64,000 bases of DNA from Solirubrobacter phytolaccae (GCF_027587195.1 NZ_JAPDDP010000004.1:62001-126000); one strand, 5' to 3'. Positions 43,245-52,023 are shown, numbered from the stretch's first letter. Translations and numbers: made by a program. The notes: generated by a model from the sequence alone, not told the origin.

Positions 43245-44597
43245 CTAGCGCGCCTCCTTCGACGACATCGCCCGGTACTCGTCGGGCAGCTCGTGGCCGA
43301 CCTGCTCGGCCGCCTTCTGGATGACCTCGATCAGCGCGGTGCCCTCCGCGACCTTGTGGTGGGCCTTCATGTCCCCGTCGCGGTAGGCGTTCTTGAGCCG
43401 CAGCTGCAGCGGGTCGAGGTCCAGCGCCCGCGCGATCCGGTCCATCGTCGTCTCCAGCGCGAAGTCACCGATCGTCACGCCGAACCCGCGCATGGCGGAC
43501 GAAGGCGTGCGGTTGGTGTAGACGCACCACGAGTCGATGTGGACGTTCGGGATGTTGTAGGGGCCGGGCATGTGCGCGGCGGCCTTCGTGGTCGCGTACG
43601 GGCTGTGGCGGCTGTACGCGCCCGCGTCGGCGTAGAGCGTGACCTGACGGGCGACGATCGTCCCGTCGTTCATCACGCCGTCCTTGATGTAGATGCGCTC
43701 GGCCGCGCGCGGGGAGGAGATCTGCATCTCCTCGTAGCGGTCGTAGACGTACTTGACCGGCTTGCCCGTCTTCATCGCCGCGATGCACGTGATCGGCTCC
43801 ACCGTCACGTCGACCTTGCCGCCGAACCCGCCGCCGACGGTGCCGCCGACGACCTGCAGCTTGCCGAACGGCACGTCGAGGATGAGCGCCGTGTTGTCGA
43901 GCGTGAAGAACGCGGCCTGCGTGTTCGAGTAGATCTTCAGGCGGCCGTCGTGCCGGGGCTCGACAATGCACCCCGTCGTCTCGGTCGGGGCCTGCTCGAT
44001 CGGCTTGGACTGGTACTTGAACTCGAAGATGTGGTCGGCCTCGGCGAAGCCCTTCTCCACGTCGCCGAGACGCACGCGCCGGCAGTGGTGCCCTTCGTAC
44101 TCGAAGTAGTTGGTGCCGTGCGGCTTGAGCGGATAGGCGTCGGCCTTGATCGCCTCTTCGACGTCGAAGATCGGCTCCAGGTCCTCGTACTCGACCTTGA
44201 CCGCCGCGGCGCCCTCACGCGCGGCGCGCTCGCTCGTGGCCACCACGGCCACGATCGGCTCGCCGTACCAGAGCACCTTCTTCTCGGCCAGCACCAGCTC
44301 TTCGGGGTAGCCGACGTTGATGAGCGTCAGGACCGTGTACCAGTTCTTCGGCACGTCCTCGTGCGTGAGGATCTGCACGACGCCCTTGACCTTCTCGGCC
44401 TCGGACGTGTCCACCGACACGAGGTTCGCGTGGTGGCGCTCGGAGCGGTGCATCTTCAGATGCAGCATCCCGGCGGGGTTGACGTCCTCGAAGAACTGCG
44501 TGCGGCCCGTGACGTGGCCGAGCGAGTCCAGGCGCTGGACGGGCTTGCCGATGACGTCGAACGTGCTGTTGCCGTTGGCGCCGTTGCCCTCGCTCAT
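43245..44597 (-). CDS. molybdopterin-binding hydroxylase subunit, N-terminal half
   Basis: A 450-residue protein with the aldehyde oxidase/xanthine dehydrogenase a/b hammerhead (about 15-130) and the first Mo-binding domain (GGTVGGGFGGKVD, SSAMRGFGV). The AMRGFG signature is that of xanthine dehydrogenase-like enzymes and not AYRCSFR of form I CO dehydrogenase. The sequence stops at SSKEAR, at the usual boundary between the two Mo domains, and the rest is encoded by the adjoining gene. The start overlaps the 2Fe-2S gene stop (ATGA). Confidence 0.85.
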   Translation of the reverse strand: MSEGNGANGNSTFDVIGKPVQRLDSLGHVTGRTQFFEDVNPAGMLHLKMHRSERHHANLVSVDTSEAEKVKGVVQILTHEDVPKNWYTVLTLINVGYPEELVLAEKKVLWYGEPIVAVVATSERAAREGAAAVKVEYEDLEPIFDVEEAIKADAYPLKPHGTNYFEYEGHHCRRVRLGDVEKGFAEADHIFEFKYQSKPIEQAPTETTGCIVEPRHDGRLKIYSNTQAAFFTLDNTALILDVPFGKLQVVGGTVGGGFGGKVDVTVEPITCIAAMKTGKPVKYVYDRYEEMQISSPRAAERIYIKDGVMNDGTIVARQVTLYADAGAYSRHSPYATTKAAAHMPGPYNIPNVHIDSWCVYTNRTPSSAMRGFGVTIGDFALETTMDRIARALDLDPLQLRLKNAYRDGDMKAHHKVAEGTALIEVIQKAAEQVGHELPDEYRAMSSKEAR

Positions 44598-45064
44598 GAC
44601 GTCGCCTCCGCGGCGATCAGGATCGCCTCGATGATGCTCTCGTAGCCCGTGCAGCGGCAGACGTTGCCGGAGATCGCCGTCACCACGTCCTCGCGGGTCG
44701 GGGCCGGGTTGACCGCGAGCAGCGCCTCGGCGGCCATGATCATCCCGGGCGTGCAGAAGCCGCACTGGGTGGCGAAGTTGTCCAGGAACGCCTGCTGGAG
44801 CGGGGAGAGCCCGTCGGCGGGCGTCGTCCCCTCGAGCGTCCTGACGGTCGCGCCGTTGATCGTCTCGACCGGGACGAGGCAGCTCATCACGGCCTCGCCG
44901 TCGACGTGACAGGTGCAGGTGCCGCACGTGCCGACGCCACAACCGCGCTTGGCGGCCGTGAGGCCGAGCGTGTCCCGCAGCGCGCCGAGCAGCGTCGTGC
45001 CCGGCTTGGCGATGAACTCCTCTTCGGAGCCGTTGACGGTGATCTCGATGACGCTAGACGGCAT
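44594..45064 (-). CDS. 2Fe-2S subunit of molybdenum hydroxylase (CoxS type)
   Basis: A 156-residue iron-sulfur protein. The plant-type ferredoxin cluster reads CGVGTCGTCTC with a later Cys at MSCLVP, and the second cluster is CGFCTPG with CRCTGY. It passes electrons from the Mo site to FAD. It overlaps the FAD-subunit gene upstream by 11 bp and the Mo-subunit gene downstream by 4 bp. Confidence 0.9.
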   Translation of the reverse strand: MPSSVIEITVNGSEEEFIAKPGTTLLGALRDTLGLTAAKRGCGVGTCGTCTCHVDGEAVMSCLVPVETINGATVRTLEGTTPADGLSPLQQAFLDNFATQCGFCTPGMIMAAEALLAVNPAPTREDVVTAISGNVCRCTGYESIIEAILIAAEATS

Positions 45065-45731
45065 TGGTGAGCGCCCTCCGGACGTGGACAGGCAGGACGC
45101 GGCGGCGATACCAGGCGCTCGCGTACGCGTCGTCGAACGGGTCGGCGGCCTCGAGGGCGGCCTCGGCCGCGCCGTCGATGTCGCCCTCGGCGAGCTTGGC
45201 CTCGGCCGCGAGCGCGCGCACGGGACCGGGCGCGACGCCGCCGAGCGCGATCCGCACGCCGTCGGAGGCGACGGTCACGATCGACGCGCTGTTCTGCTTG
45301 CGCCGCATCGCCTTCGTGTAGTACCAGTGCTCCGGGACCTTGAAGGTGATGCTCGTGACCACGTCGCCGGTCTTGTCGATCTGGGCGTCCAGCGCGAGCA
45401 GGCAGACCGCGAGGTCGCCGTGCGGCTGCGGGGCGAACAGGTTGCCGCCGACCGTGGCCATGTTGCGGATCGTGGGGGAGGCGATCGACGCGATCGACTC
45501 GCGCAGGAACGGGACCTCGCGCGCGAGCTGCGTCAGCGTGGTGGTCGCGCCGACGCGGACGGTGTCGCCGTCCGTCTCGACGCCGGAGAGCCCGGCGTTG
45601 CGCAGGCTGATGATCGACTGGTCCGGCCCGAGGTGCGGGTACAGGCCGGTGCAGCCGGCGACCAGCACGCCCTTGCCTTCGTCGAGCAGCGCCACGGCCT
45701 CGTCCACCGAGGTGGGAACGTGGACCAGCAT
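45054..45731 (-). CDS. FAD-binding subunit of molybdenum hydroxylase (CoxM type)
   Basis: A 225-residue flavoprotein subunit, somewhat shorter than the usual 280. FAD motifs are VAGCTGLYPHL (variant of the AGGQSL loop) and ATVGGNLFAPQPHGDL. The C-terminal CODH-type domain (ADPFDDAYASAWYRRRVLPV) is present. It receives electrons from the 2Fe-2S subunit and hands them to an acceptor. The start ATG lies 2 bp after the hydrolase stop. Confidence 0.85.
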   Translation of the reverse strand: MLVHVPTSVDEAVALLDEGKGVLVAGCTGLYPHLGPDQSIISLRNAGLSGVETDGDTVRVGATTTLTQLAREVPFLRESIASIASPTIRNMATVGGNLFAPQPHGDLAVCLLALDAQIDKTGDVVTSITFKVPEHWYYTKAMRRKQNSASIVTVASDGVRIALGGVAPGPVRALAAEAKLAEGDIDGAAEAALEAADPFDDAYASAWYRRRVLPVHVRRALTNAV

Positions 45732-45733
45732 CG

Positions 45734-46372
45734 CTAGATCTCCACGACCGGGTTGCGCAGCACGCCGATGCCCTCGATCTCGCACTCGACGACGTCACCG
45801 TGCTTGAGCGACTGCTTGGGCTCCATGAACTCGCCGCAGCCCCAGGGCGTGCCGGTGACGATCACGTCGCCCGGATCGAGCGTGAACGAGTGCGAGCAGA
45901 AGCTCACCAGCTCGGCGACGCTGAAGATCATCTCGCTCGTGTTGGAGTCCTGCTTGACCTCGCCGTTCACGCGCGTGATCAGCTTCAGGTTCTGCGGGTC
46001 CTCGATCTGGACGACCTTCGGCCCGAGCGGGCAGAACGTGTCCAGGCTCTTGGCGCGCACCCACTGCACGTCGGCGAACTGGAGGTCACGCGCGGAGACG
46101 TCGTTGGCGATCGTGTAGCCGCCGACGTAGGACAGCGCGTCCTCGATGGAGACGTTGCGCGCCTCCTTGCCGATGATCGCGGCGAGCTCGACCTCCCAGT
46201 CCACGCGCTCCGTGAGCGCGCGCGGGATCTTGATCTCCTCGCCGTCGCCGATCAGCGACGTCGTGAACTTGCAGAACACGAGCGGCTGCTTGGGCGGCTC
46301 CGCCCCAGACTCGCGCACGTGGTCCATGTAGTTGAGCCCGATCGCCACGATCTTGCCCGGCCGTTCGATCAT
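45734..46372 (-). CDS. fumarylacetoacetate hydrolase-family enzyme
   Basis: A 212-residue FAH-fold protein. Metal and active-site segments are GLNYMDHVRE, DWEVELAAIIGK, GYTIANDVSARDLQF and GDVIVTGTPWGCG. Members cleave acylpyruvates or hydrate 2-oxopent-4-enoates in ring-degradation pathways. ATGA overlap with the GntR gene makes it the first enzyme of the cluster and suggests the pathway passes through a ring-opened keto acid. Confidence 0.85.
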   Translation of the reverse strand: MIERPGKIVAIGLNYMDHVRESGAEPPKQPLVFCKFTTSLIGDGEEIKIPRALTERVDWEVELAAIIGKEARNVSIEDALSYVGGYTIANDVSARDLQFADVQWVRAKSLDTFCPLGPKVVQIEDPQNLKLITRVNGEVKQDSNTSEMIFSVAELVSFCSHSFTLDPGDVIVTGTPWGCGEFMEPKQSLKHGDVVECEIEGIGVLRNPVVEI

Positions 46373-47067
46373 CCGGTCACCGCACTTTCGACGTTCTCCA
46401 GGTGGCGCAACATCGCCGCTCTGGCCTCCTCCGCGTCGCCGGCGGCGATGGCCGCGGCGATCTCCACATGATCCTGCGCGCTCTGGGCGCGCACCTTCGC
46501 CAACCGCCCGGTCCGGCGCCGGCTCGCGAGGCCCATGCTCGCCACTGAATCCAGCAGCCGGCTGAGCACCGCGTTGTCGGCCGCGCGGGCGATCAGCCCG
46601 TGCAGCTCGATGTCGTTCCACATGAACGCCTCGGCGTCCTCGAGCGCCTCCGGGGAGGACTCGGCACAGCGCACGAGCTCCTCCGCGGCGGCGATGTCGA
46701 TCCGCTGGGCCGCCAGCGCGGCCAGACCGGGTTCGACGAGCTTGCGCGCCTCGAACAGCTCCGCCAGTCCGGCATCGCTGAGGCTGAGCACTAGCCCGAC
46801 CGGCCGAAGTAGTTGCTCCGGTTCCAGGGCCGTCAGGTACGTGCCGTCCCCCTGGCGCATCTCGGCGACGCCGAGCATCGCCAGCGCCCGCAGCGCCTCG
46901 CGCAGGGACGAGCGGCTGACACCCATGGAGGCGGCCAGCTCGCGCTCAGGCGGCAGGCGGTCTCCCGGCTTGAGCTGACGCTCGGTGATGAGCGCGATCA
47001 AGCGCGCGGCGATCTGGTCGGGGAGCGCGTCCCGCTGCACCGTGCCGAAGGCAATTGGCCGGACCAT
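46369..47067 (-). CDS. GntR/FadR-family (FCD) transcriptional regulator
   Basis: A 232-residue regulator. The winged helix (RLPPERELAASMGVSRSSLR) is followed by an all-helical FCD ligand domain (about 90-225) with metal-binding-type residues in WNDIELHGLIARA. It lies between the catabolic cluster it leads and the divergent importer, so it probably represses both until a pathway acid binds. Confidence 0.87.
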   Translation of the reverse strand: MVRPIAFGTVQRDALPDQIAARLIALITERQLKPGDRLPPERELAASMGVSRSSLREALRALAMLGVAEMRQGDGTYLTALEPEQLLRPVGLVLSLSDAGLAELFEARKLVEPGLAALAAQRIDIAAAEELVRCAESSPEALEDAEAFMWNDIELHGLIARAADNAVLSRLLDSVASMGLASRRRTGRLAKVRAQSAQDHVEIAAAIAAGDAEEARAAMLRHLENVESAVTG

Positions 47068-47070
47068 TGA

Positions 47071-47087
47071 ACCACCAGGCTACCAGG
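47071..47087. promoter_or_regulatory. candidate GntR operator
   Basis: On the minus strand this reads CCTGGTAGCCTGGTGGT, two TGGT half-sites in tandem, with another TGGT at the regulator start. FCD-type GntR proteins commonly bind TGGT/ACCA half-sites. It sits in the 73-bp divergent region. A TATAGG -10-like hexamer for the importer is at 47112. Confidence 0.35.
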
Positions 47088-47140
47088 GACGTGACTCGTG
47101 CTGTCCATCCGTATAGGGTTGAAAACAGGGTGAGGGGTAA

Positions 47141-47881
47141 ATGAGTGACCAGAATCTGGTCGAACTTCAGGGGATCCATAAAGCGTTCGGCGACAACGTC
47201 GTCCTGGCCGGCGTAGACCTTTCGGTCGCGCGCGGCGAGGTGATCGTGATCGCCGGGCCTTCGGGCTCCGGGAAGTCGACGATGTTGCGCTGCGTCAACG
47301 GTCTGGAGACAGCAGACCGTGGCGAGATCACGTTCGACGGACGACCCGTGAAGCCGGGGAAGGGCTTATCGGCGTTACGGGCGGAGATCGGGTTCGTGTT
47401 CCAGCAGTTCCACCTCTTCCCACACATGTCGGTCCTGGACAACATCGTCCTGGCACCGGTGAAGGTCAAAGGCATCGCGCGGGACGCGGCGCGCACACGC
47501 GGGCAGGAGCTGCTCGAACGTGTAGGGATCGCCGAGAAGGCGCATCAGTTCCCGGCCGAGTTGTCGGGCGGGCAGCAGCAGCGGGTGGCGATCGCGAGGG
47601 CGCTCGCCATGGACCCGAAGCTGATGCTGTTCGACGAGCCGACCTCGGCGTTGGACCCGGAGATGATCCGGGAAGTGCTCGACGTCATGCGCGACCTCGC
47701 TCGCGAGGGCATGACGATGCTGGTCGTCACGCACGAGATGGGCTTCGCCCGTGAGGTGTGTGACCGACTGGTGTTCATCGACGGTGGCCTGATCGTGGAG
47801 GAGGGGCCGCCCGCGGAGTTCTTTGCCAATGCGCAGTCGGAACGCGCGCGGGAATTCGTCGACAAGATCATCCACCACTAG
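47141..47881 (+). CDS. polar amino acid ABC transporter ATPase (GluA/GlnQ type)
   Basis: A 246-residue ABC ATPase: Walker A GPSGSGKST, Q-loop GFVFQQFHLFPHMSVLDN, signature LSGGQQQR, Walker B MLFDEPTSALDPE and switch His in VVTHEMGFA. The sequence around the Q-loop is typical of glutamate/glutamine importers. It is the first of four genes and diverges from the GntR gene. Confidence 0.9.
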   Translation: MSDQNLVELQGIHKAFGDNVVLAGVDLSVARGEVIVIAGPSGSGKSTMLRCVNGLETADRGEITFDGRPVKPGKGLSALRAEIGFVFQQFHLFPHMSVLDNIVLAPVKVKGIARDAARTRGQELLERVGIAEKAHQFPAELSGGQQQRVAIARALAMDPKLMLFDEPTSALDPEMIREVLDVMRDLAREGMTMLVVTHEMGFAREVCDRLVFIDGGLIVEEGPPAEFFANAQSERAREFVDKIIHH

Positions 47882-47898
47882 GGGGAAGGGCGGAGGAC

Positions 47899-48816
47899 AT
47901 GCAGGGTTTGCGTTGGCTGGGAGTAGCGCTGACGGTAGGCGCGTTGGCGTTTGCGGGATGTGGGGACGACGAGGCGCCGTCGGGGAGCGGCGCCGCGGGT
48001 GGGGAAGCGACGACGGAGGCCACTCCGGCCGCGACCGCCGAGAAGTTCGCGGCGGACACGTCGCTGGGTGCGATTCAGGCCAAGGGCGAGATCACGATCG
48101 GCGTCAAGTTCGACGTGCCGCCGTTCGGCATCAAGAACCCGCAGTCGGGTGAGGTCGAGGGCTTCGACATCGAGATGGGCAAGGCCGTCGCGGCCAAGCT
48201 CGGCGTCGAGCCGAAGTTCATCGAGGCGATCTCGGACAACCGCATCCCGTTCCTCGAGGACGGCACGGCGGACCTGATCCTCTCGACGATGACCATCAAC
48301 GAGGAGCGGGTCGGGCAGATCAACTTCTCCGATCCGTACTTCATCGCGCGCGGTCGCGTGCTCGTGCCGGGTGACTCGGACATCACGGGCGTCGCGGACC
48401 TCGCGGGCAAGAACGTCTGCACGGCGCTCGGCTCGACCTACGAGGCGAACCTCAAGAAGCAGGCCCCCGAGGCCAAGCTCAAGCTCGTGGACTCCTACTC
48501 GGAGTGCTTCGAGCTCGTGCAGAACGGCGCGGTCGACGCGGTCTCCACGGACGACGTGATCCTCACGGGCATGATCATCCAGGACGAGACGCTGAAGCTC
48601 GTCGGTGACCAGCTGACGCAGGAGCCCTACGGCGCCGGCATCAAGAAGGACGACCAGGAGATGACCGACTTCGTCAACGGCGTCTTCACCGAGCTCAAGG
48701 ACAACGGCACCTGGCTCAAGGTCTACGACGAGTGGGTCGGCAAGTACACGGGCGAGCCCGGCGAGCCGCCGACGATCGGCGTCGACGAAGCCGTCGAGCT
48801 GGTCAAGAACAACTAA
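47899..48816 (+). CDS. amino acid ABC transporter substrate-binding lipoprotein (GluB type)
   Basis: A 305-residue lipoprotein: lipobox ALAFAGC, then a flexible acidic linker and a family 3 solute-binding domain (ITIGVKFDVPPFGIKN, then GFDIEMGKAVAAKLG and ILSTMTINEERVGQINFSDP). The GFDxE and SxMTxxxxR features are those of amino acid binding proteins, here nearest to glutamate types. It captures substrate outside the membrane for the two permeases encoded next. Confidence 0.9.
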   Translation: MQGLRWLGVALTVGALAFAGCGDDEAPSGSGAAGGEATTEATPAATAEKFAADTSLGAIQAKGEITIGVKFDVPPFGIKNPQSGEVEGFDIEMGKAVAAKLGVEPKFIEAISDNRIPFLEDGTADLILSTMTINEERVGQINFSDPYFIARGRVLVPGDSDITGVADLAGKNVCTALGSTYEANLKKQAPEAKLKLVDSYSECFELVQNGAVDAVSTDDVILTGMIIQDETLKLVGDQLTQEPYGAGIKKDDQEMTDFVNGVFTELKDNGTWLKVYDEWVGKYTGEPGEPPTIGVDEAVELVKNN

Positions 48817-48825
48817 CGACGTCGC

Positions 48826-49479
48826 TTGATCGACGTCCTCACAGAGCACTGGTCCGAGTTCAGCTCGGGCTGGTGGGTGACCGTTCAGATCATCGCGGGC
48901 TCCTTCGGGATCGCGATGGTCGTCGGCACCTTCGTGGCGGCGTTCCGGATCGCGCCCAACAAGTGGTTGCAGCGCCTCGGCGGGCTCTACGTCGAGGTGT
49001 TCCGGAACATCCCGCTGCTCGTGCTCCTGTTCATCTCGTTCGCGGGATTGCGCCGCGCGGGCGTCGACATCGGGCCGTGGGTCGCCGGTATCGCCTCATT
49101 GGGGCTGTACACGGCGGCCTACGTGGCCGAGGCCCTGCGCTCGGGCGTGTTCTCGGTCGGCAAGGGCCAGATCGAGGCCTCGCTCTCGCTCGGGTTCTCG
49201 TACGCCGAGACGTTGCGCCGGATCGTGCTGCCGCAGGCGTTCCGCACCGTCATCGCGCCGCTGGGCTCGCTCACCATCGCGATGATCAAGAACTCGGCGA
49301 TCGTGGGCGTGTCACTGCTCGCGCTGCCTGATCTCTTGAAGCAGGCCCGCGTCGTGTCGGCGCGCACGTTCCAGACCGACGAGACGTTCTTCTGGGCGGC
49401 CGTCGGCTACATCATCCTCACCGGGGCCGCGACGCTGATCTTCCGCGCCCTCGAAAAGCGATTCGCGATCGCCCGATGA
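48826..49479 (+). CDS. amino acid ABC transporter permease (GluC type)
   Basis: A 217-residue membrane protein with about 5 helices. The EAA-loop that contacts the ATPase reads EASLSLGFSYAETLRRIVLP, followed by IAPLGSLTIAMIKNSAI. TTG 48826 follows the binding-protein stop by 9 bp. Its end overlaps the next permease (ATGA). Confidence 0.88.
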   Translation: MIDVLTEHWSEFSSGWWVTVQIIAGSFGIAMVVGTFVAAFRIAPNKWLQRLGGLYVEVFRNIPLLVLLFISFAGLRRAGVDIGPWVAGIASLGLYTAAYVAEALRSGVFSVGKGQIEASLSLGFSYAETLRRIVLPQAFRTVIAPLGSLTIAMIKNSAIVGVSLLALPDLLKQARVVSARTFQTDETFFWAAVGYIILTGAATLIFRALEKRFAIAR

Positions 49480-50273
49480 GCTACCTCTTCAGTCCCGACA
49501 ACTGGGAATGGCTCTGGACCGGCAACAACGCCCGGTTCATCCTCGAGGGGTTCCTCATCAACCTGGAGATCGCGGTCATCTCGATCATCTTCGCGTTGAT
49601 CTTCGGGCTCGTGCTGGCGTTGCTGCGGCTGTCGGTGCTCAAGCCTGTGAGCTTCCTCGCGGGCGCGTGGGTCGATGTCTTCCGCAACCTGCCGCTGATC
49701 TTCCTGATCCTGTACTTCGCCTTGGGGTTGCCCCAGTCGTGGAAGCAGGCCTGGGAGGACGCGATGCCGAGCTGGGCGCCCGAGGCGTTCCAGTCCGGCC
49801 TGGTGCTGGGCGCCTTCATGGGCCTGATCCTCTACAACAGCGCGGTGCTGGCCGAGATCATGCGCGCCGGCATCCTGTCGTTGCCCAAGGGCCAGGGCGA
49901 AGCGGCGTCCGCGTTGGGCATGACCCGTCGCCAGGCGCTGCGCTACGTGATCCTGCCCCAGGGCCTGCGCCGCATGGTGCCGGCCACGGTCTCGCAGCTG
50001 ATCACCCTGAACAAGGACACGACGCTCGTGTCCATCATCGCCATCACCGAGGTCATGCGCCGGGGGCGCATCGTCACGTCGTCGGGCTTCTTCGGAGACG
50101 TGACGGCACCGATCCTGCAGGTGTTCATCTTCATCGGGTTCCTGTTCGTGGTCGTGAACTACCTGCTCTCGCGGCTGTCACGCCGGCTGGAGATCCGTGA
50201 GCGCAAGATCACGGGCACCAAGCTCAAGCGCGTCGGCGGCCTCGAGGACCAGGTGGCGGCGGACCCGGTCTAG
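49476..50273 (+). CDS. amino acid ABC transporter permease (GluD type)
   Basis: A 265-residue membrane protein with an EAA-loop GEAASALGMTRRQALRYVIL and the QLITLNKDTTLVSII segment typical of this family. It pairs with the preceding permease to form the channel. The C-terminal 40 residues are basic and cytoplasmic, as in actinobacterial GluD. It ends the importer operon. Confidence 0.88.
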   Translation: MSYLFSPDNWEWLWTGNNARFILEGFLINLEIAVISIIFALIFGLVLALLRLSVLKPVSFLAGAWVDVFRNLPLIFLILYFALGLPQSWKQAWEDAMPSWAPEAFQSGLVLGAFMGLILYNSAVLAEIMRAGILSLPKGQGEAASALGMTRRQALRYVILPQGLRRMVPATVSQLITLNKDTTLVSIIAITEVMRRGRIVTSSGFFGDVTAPILQVFIFIGFLFVVVNYLLSRLSRRLEIRERKITGTKLKRVGGLEDQVAADPV

Positions 50274-50824
50274 TACGTGGGCGTAGGGAGGCAGTCGTCG
50301 TTGGGAGTCGGAACCCGTCGGCACCTCCCTGCACTCGCCCCTGGACTCGCGTGCTGGTGCGTGTCGTTCGCGGGGCTCTTAAGTGTGCTGGGAGGTACCG
50401 CCGCGTTCCGCCTAGGAAGCTAGGTTGGCGAGCGTGGCGCCTTCTCTTTGGTGGCGCGTCTGAGGGAGGCGGGGGAGAGGTGCCGTGGCCTTTCGCCTCC
50501 TTGGCTTCCCAGAGATCAAGTCAGCCCTCCCGCTTGATCGCCGAGGCGTTCCCGTGGAAGCCGCGCCCTCGGGGTGGGCTTCCCTGACATCTCTGGCCCT
50601 TCGGTGCTCTCGGGCGCGGTCCGCTTGGCATAGACCCAAGCTGGGCATCGCTGTCGCTGTCTCCAGTGGCGTCGGTGGACGGCGTCATTCGAGCGCCATC
50701 GAAGTACGCGTTTGTCCACACAGACGCTATTTTTCGATTGCCGTCGAACAGCCACGGGCCGCTCGTCACAGCTTCTAGCACGGTGCAGCTCGAACCCGGG
50801 TCCGTCCGACGTCTCGCACACCCT
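50274..50824. other. 551-bp gap with repeat element copy B
   Basis: Contains the 329-bp element (50316-50644, listed separately) and 180 bp beyond it. TTTTCGATTG at 50731-50740 looks like a degenerate member of the TTTTCGACGA repeat set that recurs to 61.5 kb. Short frames across the element are not supported as genes. Confidence 0.5.
50316..50644 (+). repeat. 329-bp dispersed element, copy B (possible structured RNA)
   Basis: Same length as copy A at 29108-29436 but in the opposite orientation. GGGCTCTTAAG is at 50373-50383 and the conserved hairpin arms GATCAAG/CTTGATC at 50514-50520 and 50533-50539. The 20 or so bases before GGGCTCTTAAG differ most between copies, while both flanks of that stretch are conserved. 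It lies directly after the ABC importer operon. Confidence 0.75.
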
Positions 50825-51019
50825 ATGGCGGTGTCCGACAATCCCCTTACGCGTGCCGGCGAAATCCTGAAGGCGGCGGACTACGTGAATCTCGAGCAGC
50901 GGGTAGCGCGACAGGGCGAAGCTTTGCTGCTGATGCACGAAGCTCTAATTGAGATCGCTTCCGAATTGCGAAGGATCCAACGGGGAGACCTGCCCCCTGG
51001 GACGGTGGCTAGGTACTAA
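50825..51019 (+). CDS. small coiled-coil protein
   Basis: A 64-residue protein, MAVSDNPLTRAGEILKAADY onward, nearly all helix with heptad-like hydrophobic spacing (VNLEQRVARQGEALLLMHEA). It ends GDLPPGTVARY. No family is recognised. The amino acid composition is protein-like, unlike frames around it. It is the first gene of the accessory region and is followed by the Gly-rich membrane-associated protein. Confidence 0.5.
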   Translation: MAVSDNPLTRAGEILKAADYVNLEQRVARQGEALLLMHEALIEIASELRRIQRGDLPPGTVARY

Positions 51020-51177
51020 CAGTGGCTGAGTAGCTCCGACTACAGGCCCGGGAGCGATTGCCGTCTCGGCCCACACGGACTCGGGTCTTGTCGGCCCCCC
51101 CAAAGGGGCGGCGAGTTTGCCGGGCAGAGCCGTGAGCAGTGCCGCTTCCGACGGTTCCGTCGTCGCAGGCGAGGACA

Positions 51178-52023
51178 ATGCTGTCTGTGCTCAATGCTTC
51201 TGCGAGCGATAACGAGGATCGGTCTGAGCGAATTCGCGATTTCGTGAGCCTCGGAGGCAAGGTCGTCGGTGCCGTTGCAGGGTCCGCCATTGGATTGCTG
51301 GGAGGACCTGAGGCGGCGCTCGCCGGTGGCGCTGCTGGCACGACCGTTGGGGAAGTGCTTGCAAGTGCCGGCGTCGAGTTCTTCGATAGGCGGCTGGCTG
51401 AACGGCAGGGTGTACGAGCAGCGGCGGCGCTCGCCGTGGCGACCGTAGAGATTGACCGTCGCCTCGCTGAAGGCGAGCGCCCACGCCCCGATTTCGCGGA
51501 CTATCCAGCGGAGGACTCGGACGCATCGCAGGTACTCGAGGGGACGCTGATGACGGCTGCCAACTCGTATGAGCAGCGCAAAGTCCCGTACATGGGCCGA
51601 TTCTTCGCGAACCTGGCGTTCGACGAAACGGTGTCCGTCTCACTCGCGAATCTGATCTTGAAGCTGCTCGATCGATTGACCTACGGGCAATTCAGGGTTC
51701 TGGCGACTCTCGCAAGCGAGAACTACCTCGAGATGCTGATTCAGCTCGGCGCCGAGCGCAGAGAGGGAACCTTCAGCTCCAACGACGATGTGGTCGCCGA
51801 GATGGACGAACTGTCTTCTATCGGGCTCATCGGAGTCGGACAAACGGACGGCCAAGTGGTTCCTCTTACGGCCGTTATCGAGGGCAGCTCGTGGAGGACA
51901 ATGGACCTATATCGCGCCCGGCTCACGCCGCTGGGAGTCCGCGTGCACAGGCTTCTTGGGCTAGCCGCGATGCCAGACTATGAGAGGGACGCGGTGGTTG
52001 CCTCTCTGCGTGGGCAGGCGTAG
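51178..52023 (+). CDS. protein with Gly-rich membrane-insertion segment
   Basis: A 281-residue protein. Residues about 22-60 form a Gly/Ala zipper (KVVGAVAGSAIGLLGGPEAA, then LAGGAAGTTVGEVLASAG) capable of inserting into a membrane. The rest is helical, with YEQRKVPYMGRFFANLAFDE and LLDRLTYGQFRVLATLA as the best conserved-looking blocks. I have a sense of similar unnamed proteins in defence-rich regions, but no named family. It sits beside two protease genes. GAGG lies 6 bases before ATG 51178. Confidence 0.6.
   Translation: MLSVLNASASDNEDRSERIRDFVSLGGKVVGAVAGSAIGLLGGPEAALAGGAAGTTVGEVLASAGVEFFDRRLAERQGVRAAAALAVATVEIDRRLAEGERPRPDFADYPAEDSDASQVLEGTLMTAANSYEQRKVPYMGRFFANLAFDETVSVSLANLILKLLDRLTYGQFRVLATLASENYLEMLIQLGAERREGTFSSNDDVVAEMDELSSIGLIGVGQTDGQVVPLTAVIEGSSWRTMDLYRARLTPLGVRVHRLLGLAAMPDYERDAVVASLRGQA

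Noticed and set aside
43242-43247. The TAG between the Mo-subunit halves as a sequencing error or nonsense mutation
   Set aside because: An ATG follows at once with GGAGG at the right distance, and the break is at a domain boundary, so a real split is more likely. Resequencing would settle it.
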